From: an uncultured Saprospiraceae bacterium
GTDB taxonomy: Bacteria; Bacteroidota; Bacteroidia; Chitinophagales; Saprospiraceae
Direction: 5' to 3'
Assembly (NCBI GenBank): GCA_937959095.1
Contig: CALGLY010000443.1
Span: 1-11,413 of the forward strand
Length of the DNA stretch: 11,413 nt
Of the stretch, positions 6,597-11,413 are shown piece by piece. The position numbers and the translations under genes were made by a program. Numbering within the stretch: position 1 is the stretch's first letter; each line of letters begins with the position of its first letter. Below the pieces are notes generated by a model that ran no database searches, was not told where the DNA came from, and saw nothing but the letters and a program-made list of their open reading frames with translations.

Positions 6597-7289
6597 TTAT
6601 CCGTTTACACGGGCGATGTATTTGTCTATGTCTCTACCATCTGGTGAATCAGGATATTTATCCTTTATCTGCTGGTAGTAACTAGACGCTTCGGAAGTGT
6701 TGCCTAATTTCTCATTCAACAATCCGGCTTTCTTTAAGTAGTATGGTGTAAGGAGTTCGTTATCACTAGCACCAGCCGCTTTTTTATAGTTGCTTAGTGC
6801 AGTGTCAAAGTCTTCTTTTTCGGAATAAGCATCACCTAAAGCACCATATTTCATGGTAGGTGTGATTTCACCTGAAGGTGAATAATCATTTAAGTGTGCG
6901 ATAGCCGCATCAAATTTACCTAAATTAAGGTAACAGATACCAGCATAGTAGTTAGCAATGTTTCCAGTAGATGTACCACCGAATTCGTCAGCAATATCTA
7001 AGAAACCTAAATTACCACCACCAGGATTCGTGAGTGCTAAGGCAAATGAATCACGCTCAAATTGGCGTTCTGCTTGAAACATTTGTTGTAATGCTTCTTG
7101 CTGCTGCGGTTTCTGATAAAAATTACGATATGCAAACAGCCCTCCGAAGATAAGCACTGCTAATAAGATACCACCTAGTATAAACATCTGATTCTTCTCA
7201 AACCAGTCGGTGGCTTGATCCCGTGCTTCCACTATATCTACTAGCGTTTCTTCTTCTTGTCTTTTTTGCTTCTTCTTTCTTTTGGCCAT
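6597..7289 (-). CDS. Membrane-anchored tetratricopeptide repeat protein (YfgM-like layout)
   Basis: A 230-residue protein starting at the ATG at 7287-7289. It has a very basic cytoplasmic N-terminus (MAKRKKKQKR), an acidic stretch, one membrane segment (about 35-57) and an extracytoplasmic TPR domain. Three TPR-like helix pairs can be traced at about 110-139 (NYYAGICYLNLGKFDAAIAH), 146-173 (YGALGDAYSEKEDFDTALSN) and 182-214. The layout resembles E. coli YfgM, which contacts the Sec translocon and chaperones, but direct homology is uncertain. In many Bacteroidota a TPR gene of this kind lies beside ribH, between recF and mutL, as I recall. A longer form from a TTG at 7314-7316 would add nine residues and is less likely because the basic stretch is the typical N-terminus. 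Confidence 0.85.
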   Translation of the reverse strand: MAKRKKKQKRQEEETLVDIVEARDQATDWFEKNQMFILGGILLAVLIFGGLFAYRNFYQKPQQQEALQQMFQAERQFERDSFALALTNPGGGNLGFLDIADEFGGTSTGNIANYYAGICYLNLGKFDAAIAHLNDYSPSGEITPTMKYGALGDAYSEKEDFDTALSNYKKAAGASDNELLTPYYLKKAGLLNEKLGNTSEASSYYQQIKDKYPDSPDGRDIDKYIARVNG

Positions 7290-7319
7290 TGTAAAATTCT
7301 TATTTAGTAACCTCAAAAG

Positions 7320-7357
7320 AGCAAATGAGCGGTTTATTTAAAAACCGATAATTTGCT
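7320..7357 (-). promoter_or_regulatory. Leader stem-loop upstream of the TPR gene
   Basis: Two stacked perfect stems: AGCAAAT (7320-7326) pairs with ATTTGCT (7351-7357), and inside it CGGTTT (7330-7335) pairs with AAACCG (7342-7347), separated by a symmetric 3/3 internal loop (7327-7329 and 7348-7350) and capped by a 6-nt loop. It lies between the candidate promoter and the ATG, ending 30 nt before the start codon. It has only a short T-run after it, so an mRNA-stability or translational role fits better than termination. Function is inferred. Confidence 0.6.
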
Positions 7358-7388
7358 TTTATACTTCTGCTTATTTACAAAAGTGGCG

Positions 7389-7418
7389 CAAAGATAAGTA
7401 CTTTGCTTAAATGACCAA
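7389..7418 (-). promoter_or_regulatory. Candidate Bacteroidota-type promoter for the TPR gene
   Basis: Reading the minus strand, TATCTTTG (7389-7396) matches the Bacteroidota -7 consensus TAnnTTTG exactly. TTGG (7415-7418), 18 nt upstream, is an imperfect match to the -33 TTTG element. Transcription would begin near 7380, giving a leader of about 90 nt that contains the hairpin at 7320-7357. Confidence 0.45.
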
Positions 7419-7458
7419 GAATGCGCTAAAGAATTAATGGTAGAAGGATAAATAATAG

Positions 7459-7501
7459 GAGGATAAGCACAAAAACGGATAGATTTTGCTTGCTTATCCT
7501 C
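7459..7501 (-). terminator. Hairpin terminator after the Bax inhibitor-1 family gene
   Basis: GAGGATAAGC (7459-7468) and GCTTATCCTC (7492-7501) form a perfect 10-bp stem, with a further CAAAA/TTTTG pairing inside. It begins 25 bp downstream of the stop codon of the gene ending at 7527 and is followed on the minus strand by a moderately T-rich CTATTATTTATCC. The + strand side is also T-rich, so it may work in both directions, but only minus-strand genes are near. Confidence 0.7.
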
Positions 7502-7526
7502 TTATTTTATGAATCAGGTACTAGAA

Positions 7527-8249
7527 TCAGTCGCCGCTAAAGCTAGAAACGATGTTCAGGATGTACCAGAATAACAACATTAAGGAAGCAAATAAACCTA
7601 AAGAGGCTGCTACATACTGTTCCTTATTGTATCGGTGAATGACATTGGATGTTTGATAAAGAATAGAGCCTCCTGCCAAAGCGACCATAGCAAAAGAGAA
7701 CCACAAGCCTAAAGAGAATCCAAATAGGATGCCTGCTGCTATTAATCCCATCGCTATGAAACCACCTATAGTGAGTGCTTTACCAAGAAAAGAAAAATCT
7801 TTCTTCGTGAAGAACGCTACTGCGGATAAGCCTGTGAAAAGCCCTAAAGTAAGTACACCTGCTTGATTGATAAGCGATAAATCACCTGTTTTCGCAATTC
7901 CTACATAAAGTAAGGGTACAAAAATGAAGGCTTCTGCTATTACATAGACTGCGAGAGCCATATATTGCTGTGTGCGATTGGTCGAAGTTTGCGCCCAACG
8001 CTCTGCCATAGTCGTCACGAACATGAAACCGCCTAAGACAAGCAGCCACGTCATGCCCTGTGTCATTTTTAAGCCAATTTCAACAATGAAAGGCGTATTC
8101 AAAAAGACTGCTTCTACCGCTATGAAGCCTAGCACTGCTAAGGCAACGTGCATATAGGTATTGCGGATAAATTCCGCACGGTCGAGTTCTGTTTCTCTTG
8201 CTACTGGAATTGTATAGTCGTAATCCAGTACTTGTTTTTGATTTGACAT
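7527..8249 (-). CDS. Bax inhibitor-1 / YccA family membrane protein
   Basis: A 240-residue protein with seven predicted membrane segments at about 33-50, 66-82, 98-117, 128-146, 156-176, 180-199 and 212-235, after a polar N-terminus of about 30 residues. Family marks include FIRNTYMHVALAVLGFIAVEA (first segment region, in part), AEAFIFVPLLY (105-115) and the TM6/loop block ILYQTSNVIHRY (196-207) with TM7 QYVAASLGLF. Relatives are the FtsH-associated YccA and the calcium-leak protein YetJ of Bacillus. In those proteins the TM6 block carries an aspartate (LFDTS in YccA); here it is Gln199 and no acidic residue is visible in TM7. The ATG at 8247-8249 is the natural start. It has its own transcript or a short operon, ending at the hairpin at 7459-7501. 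Confidence 0.93.
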   Translation of the reverse strand: MSNQKQVLDYDYTIPVARETELDRAEFIRNTYMHVALAVLGFIAVEAVFLNTPFIVEIGLKMTQGMTWLLVLGGFMFVTTMAERWAQTSTNRTQQYMALAVYVIAEAFIFVPLLYVGIAKTGDLSLINQAGVLTLGLFTGLSAVAFFTKKDFSFLGKALTIGGFIAMGLIAAGILFGFSLGLWFSFAMVALAGGSILYQTSNVIHRYNKEQYVAASLGLFASLMLLFWYILNIVSSFSGD

Positions 8250-8553
8250 AGTTCAAATTTAAGGTTGTTATGCAGTTTATAGTACACAACATTTTAATAT
8301 ACACTTCTGACGTTAGAAAAGTTCCGTTGGATACTCGAAGTATTACTTATGCTTCTTTACTCAAGCAAAACTGCTAGTGTAGCAATCTTTTTCGAACTAG
8401 TACTCATAGAGTAAATATAGAACTACTTCCTAAGCCTAGTGTCATTCGTCTAATATACGAAATAATATGGAATATCTTAATGGCGATGTGCCTTAAAACG
8501 TGATATATTGGAGAATAATGTGTGAGAAATATACACTTAAAATCTTCCGATTT
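8250..8553. other. Divergent intergenic region, 304 bp, no gene seen
   Basis: This spacer must hold the promoters of both the minus-strand Bax inhibitor-1 family gene and the plus-strand hydrolase, but I see no full TAnnTTTG/TTTG pair at useful distances on either strand. Two tiny stems stand out: TGCTA/TAGCA (8372-8376 with 8380-8384, 3-nt loop, then a run of T) and TACTC/GAGTA (8401-8405 with 8409-8413, 3-nt loop). A GTG at 8500 is in frame with the hydrolase but would place 18 extra residues before a clean signal peptide. Confidence 0.6.
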
Positions 8554-9813
8554 ATGAAAAATCTAATTTTACTAACCCTGTTTTTTATTATCACAGTAGG
8601 AGGGAATGCACAAGAAGAAATCATTACCTTCCCTAGTGATGAACTGTTTCTAAATGGTACATTTTCTATTCCTGAAGGCGACGGCCCATTTCCTGTTGCT
8701 ATCCTAGTGCATGGTTCTGGGCCTAGTGATAGAGACCAAAGTGTAACCTTTAGTGATGCAAATTCTGCTTGTCTTTATCCAGGCTTATACAATCAAAGTA
8801 TTGCCAATTTTTATGATATTGCTACCTATTTATCTGCTAACGGAATTGCTGTGTTTCGCTACGATAAGCGTTCCCTTACGCATGGCGCATCACTGGATCC
8901 TGTGACAGTTTCTACGAAGGACTTTGTAACGGATATAGAAAGTGCTATTCGTTATGTACAAACTAGGACAGACGTGGATACGGCTTGCATTGTTTTGGCA
9001 GGCCATAGTCAAGGTTCTACGCTGATTCCAATCGCTGCGAATAATAGTAAAGCGGTTGCAGGACTCATTTCTTTAGCTGGACCAGTTACTGCTGTAGACA
9101 GTTTGCTTCCCGAGCAGTATCGTGCTATCTATTTGCGCTGCGCGAATGATGCGTTTAGTGGTGCTGCTGTGGCGAACCAATTCTATCAGCAGTTCCGGCA
9201 AATGCGCGAAGAGACCTTTCCAGAAGGCGCGCAGCTAGCCGTAAATTTTCCTGGCAATCCGACAAATCCCGTACCCTTTGGGTATGAGACCTTTTGGAAA
9301 GATTGGATAGATATGGGCGACAATGTGCTGAATAATTATAATGCAGCCAACTTACCAACTTTAATCATTCAAGGGGATGATGATTTTAATGTACCCGCTA
9401 GTGACGCGTTACGATTTCAAGCGGCCTTGCCAAGTTCGCTAACTACAGTAGCCTTATTTGAAGGAATTAATCATTTCCTTACACCTGCCAATACACCTAA
9501 TGTTGCTCCTGCTATTTTGGAAACAATAGCGAATTGGATAAAAAATACAAAACCTACGGCTACTGCTGTGCAAGAAACCCCAAGCTTGGAGGGAATAGAA
9601 GTGTTGCAACGACAGGACTATATAAAGGTACGTTTTCTGAATGTCATACATCCTTTCGAACAACTACTTGTGAGTGATTTGAGCGGACGAATTTTGAAGC
9701 AATTTCAAGTAGGAAATCAAATGGAGTATGAATTTAGCGTAAATAGGGGGTTGAATTTTCTTAGTTTTTATACGAATAAAGGGATTGTGACGAAGAAATT
9801 TTTTGTGGAGTGA
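8554..9813 (+). CDS. Secreted alpha/beta hydrolase with C-terminal T9SS sorting domain
   Basis: A 419-residue protein with a signal peptide (MKNLILLTLFFIITVGGNAQ, cleavage probably after NAQ) and a serine hydrolase domain to about residue 330. Seen: oxyanion-hole ILVHGSG (about 49-55), FRYDKRS, nucleophile elbow GHSQGS with Ser152, acid GDDDFNVP with Asp277, and base INHF with His307, a complete triad. The last 75 or so residues (LLVSDLSGRILKQF to TKKFFVE) match the T9SS type A C-terminal domain (Por_Secre_tail), which sends proteins across the outer membrane and is then cut off. Likely an esterase or peptidase on the cell surface or outside; substrate unknown. Start chosen at 8554 because it gives the signal peptide directly. 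It converges with the kinase gene, 16 bp apart. Confidence 0.9.
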   Translation: MKNLILLTLFFIITVGGNAQEEIITFPSDELFLNGTFSIPEGDGPFPVAILVHGSGPSDRDQSVTFSDANSACLYPGLYNQSIANFYDIATYLSANGIAVFRYDKRSLTHGASLDPVTVSTKDFVTDIESAIRYVQTRTDVDTACIVLAGHSQGSTLIPIAANNSKAVAGLISLAGPVTAVDSLLPEQYRAIYLRCANDAFSGAAVANQFYQQFRQMREETFPEGAQLAVNFPGNPTNPVPFGYETFWKDWIDMGDNVLNNYNAANLPTLIIQGDDDFNVPASDALRFQAALPSSLTTVALFEGINHFLTPANTPNVAPAILETIANWIKNTKPTATAVQETPSLEGIEVLQRQDYIKVRFLNVIHPFEQLLVSDLSGRILKQFQVGNQMEYEFSVNRGLNFLSFYTNKGIVTKKFFVE

Positions 9814-9829
9814 TTTACTAAAAATCGCG

Positions 9830-11413
9830 TTACATTTTCTTCTTGTTTTCTTGTTGTTCAAATAGATTCGTCATGGTATCTAGGAGTTCTTTCCGCTTGA
9901 TCGGTTTGGTGAGGTAAGCATTGCAACCTGCTTCTATAGATTGTTCTTTCTCATTGGCAAAGGCAAAGGCAGATTGCCCCACGATAGGAATATCAGGGTA
10001 TTTTGCTCGTATCTGCTTGGTGGCTTCTGTGCCATTCATTACAGGCATTTTTATATCCATAAGAATTAAATCCAAATCAGGATGCTCAATTGCTAAATCT
10101 ACAGCGATTTGCCCATTCTTTGCCCATAGCACTTCATAGCCAAGGCGGGTGAGTAAGGCTTCTAGCAATTTGTAATTGAATGTTTCATCTTCTGCCACAA
10201 GTACTTTCTTCTTCCCGAATTCTTCAATCGCTTTTGTGTCTTGTACTTGTACTTTTGGCTTGCTTTCTATTAAAGTAGCTGGTACATAAGGCAAGGATAC
10301 ATAAAAGGTAGTACCTGTTCCTATTTGAGATTCAAGGGTGATTTGTCCACCTAAAATATTAGCAAAGCCTTGACTAATCGCCAAGCCAAGTCCTGCGCCT
10401 CTAGAGGCATCAATATCCATTCGATGAAAACTTTCAAAAACCTGTTCGTGTAAATGCCTTGGTATGCCTGGTCCTGTATCACTTATTTTAAAAATAATAT
10501 GCTTCATGTGCGGATTGATACCATAACTAAACTGGATACTTCCTTCTTTCGTGAATTTGAAAGCATTGCTCAATAAAGAAGTCAATATTTGTTCAATTTT
10601 TTTCTTATCTATTTCTATTACACAGGCTTCGTTTTTCTCTCCTAATTGATAGGAAAAGTCCAGTTCCTTTTCGGTAGCTTGGGCTTGGAAAGAGGTAATC
10701 AATTCTTTACTTAATGCCTTTATATCTACGGCTTCATAATCCACTTTTATTTCACCAATTTCAATTTTAGAAATCTCTAGCACATTACTCATAATAGAAA
10801 GCAATTGCTGCGATGATTTATTAATTATTTCGGCATATTCGTCTCGCTCTTGCTCGCTAATGTTCATGGAGCTATTCATAATCATCTCCGTGAAACCAAT
10901 GATTCCATTCAGAGGAGTACGAATCTCATGCGACATATTTTTAAGGAAAGTCGTTTTTAGACGTTCACTGCGTTCTACTTCTACTTTTGCTTCCTTTACT
11001 TTATCACGCTGATGTTCAATTTCTCGTACGGTAGCTCTGCTAAGCGTTCCTAGCATCATAGCTCCAAAAAGTAGCACGATAACACCAGCCCATTTTGCTA
11101 AAAAATCCATGCTAGAAGTCGCACTATATTCCATGAAGATCAAAGGCGTTACTTCTACAAAAGCAAGCTCTAAAGCAACCAGGACATAGATAAAAAAGAT
11201 GCCAAAAGCAAAGTAGCGATTTCGGACAAAAAAAAGATAAGGACTGAGTGCTAAGCCAATAAGTAGCAACTCATAATGGACTTGACTACCTGTTATTTTC
11301 ACACAAATCAATACCAGTACAAGTGGCATAAGGGAGGCTAGATAGCTGGAGAGTCGATAAAATTTATAGTAATTGAGGAAAATGAAGCCTACAAAAGAGC
11401 AAGCCGAGAAAAA
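9830..11413 (-). CDS. Hybrid sensor histidine kinase/response regulator, 5' end beyond the window
   Basis: The frame is open to the window edge, adding 28 residues before the Met at 11327-11329, so this is a partial protein of at least 527 residues. In order: several hydrophobic membrane segments (at least four, about 11413-11030), a short coiled coil, the phosphoacceptor block FLKNMSHEIRTPLNG (His codon 10928-10930), an HATPase domain with NAFKFTKEG, SDTGPGIP and GAGLGLAISQG, and a C-terminal receiver domain with VLVAEDE, the phosphorylated Asp in LMDIKMP (codon 10055-10057) and the Lys in TKPIKRK. The position usually held by Thr in receiver domains carries Ser in GQSAFAF. It has no DNA-binding output, so phosphate probably passes on to another protein. 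The signal sensed is unknown; no extracytoplasmic sensor domain is visible in this part. Confidence 0.93.
   Translation of the reverse strand, partial: FFSACSFVGFIFLNYYKFYRLSSYLASLMPLVLVLICVKITGSQVHYELLLIGLALSPYLFFVRNRYFAFGIFFIYVLVALELAFVEVTPLIFMEYSATSSMDFLAKWAGVIVLLFGAMMLGTLSRATVREIEHQRDKVKEAKVEVERSERLKTTFLKNMSHEIRTPLNGIIGFTEMIMNSSMNISEQERDEYAEIINKSSQQLLSIMSNVLEISKIEIGEIKVDYEAVDIKALSKELITSFQAQATEKELDFSYQLGEKNEACVIEIDKKKIEQILTSLLSNAFKFTKEGSIQFSYGINPHMKHIIFKISDTGPGIPRHLHEQVFESFHRMDIDASRGAGLGLAISQGFANILGGQITLESQIGTGTTFYVSLPYVPATLIESKPKVQVQDTKAIEEFGKKKVLVAEDETFNYKLLEALLTRLGYEVLWAKNGQIAVDLAIEHPDLDLILMDIKMPVMNGTEATKQIRAKYPDIPIVGQSAFAFANEKEQSIEAGCNAYLTKPIKRKELLDTMTNLFEQQENKKKM

Noticed and set aside
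6564..6599. Decayed copy of the 39-bp terminal repeat after the TPR gene
   Set aside because: An 8-bp match (TGGGTAAT) and a loosely similar TAGCTAATT are too little in AT-rich DNA to claim a second copy.
7290..7316. TTG start for the TPR protein, nine residues longer
   Set aside because: The ATG at 7287-7289 gives a typical basic N-terminus; the extra residues look like leader sequence.
8254..8261. TAAATTTG on the minus strand as -7 element of the Bax inhibitor-1 family gene
   Set aside because: It lies only a few bases before the ATG, which would make the mRNA leaderless, and no TTTG is found at the right distance upstream.
8500..8553. GTG start for the hydrolase, 18 residues longer
   Set aside because: It would bury the signal peptide behind a polar, charged stretch; the ATG at 8554 starts the signal peptide directly.

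Overview
The window looks like chromosomal DNA of a Bacteroidota bacterium; I cannot place it below phylum. The evidence is a secreted hydrolase ending in a type IX secretion (T9SS) sorting domain, a TAnnTTTG-type promoter, almost no Shine-Dalgarno sequences, AT-rich DNA (about 40% GC by eye), and a tetratricopeptide (TPR) protein gene next to ribH, an order I recall from this phylum.

Region 1 (1-5541, all + strand) is the downstream end of a surface or exopolysaccharide cluster. It holds the C-terminal end of an initiating sugar-phosphate transferase, a soluble GT2 glycosyltransferase, a membrane GT2 glycosyltransferase with processive-type motifs, an MBOAT O-acyltransferase of the AlgI type, a left-handed beta-helix acetyltransferase strikingly like the Vat/CatB xenobiotic acetyltransferases, and a membrane-anchored SGNH-fold protein overlapping it by 4 bp. 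Inferred flow: the first transferase loads a sugar phosphate on the lipid carrier, the GT2 enzymes extend the glycan, and the last three genes add acyl groups inside (Vat-like) and outside (MBOAT plus SGNH) the cytoplasmic membrane.

Region 2 (5542-5872) has no gene. It holds a 296-bp element bounded by perfect 39-bp inverted repeats with several small hairpins inside. It looks like a non-autonomous mobile or REP-like element and ends 3 bp from the ribH stop codon.

Region 3 (5873-8249, all - strand) is housekeeping: a Bax inhibitor-1 family membrane protein, a membrane-anchored TPR protein, and ribH (lumazine synthase). Hairpin terminators follow the first two genes. The TPR gene has a candidate promoter and a long leader hairpin. 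The ribH leader holds a GC-rich hairpin between two copies of a 10-bp repeat.

Region 4 (8250-11413) has a 304-bp divergent spacer, a secreted alpha/beta hydrolase with a T9SS tail (+), and, converging on it with a 16-bp gap, a hybrid histidine kinase/response regulator (-) whose 5' end runs off the window.

The best leads are the 39-bp inverted-repeat element and the three-gene acylation cassette containing a Vat-like enzyme. I did not find an unmistakably new multi-gene system.
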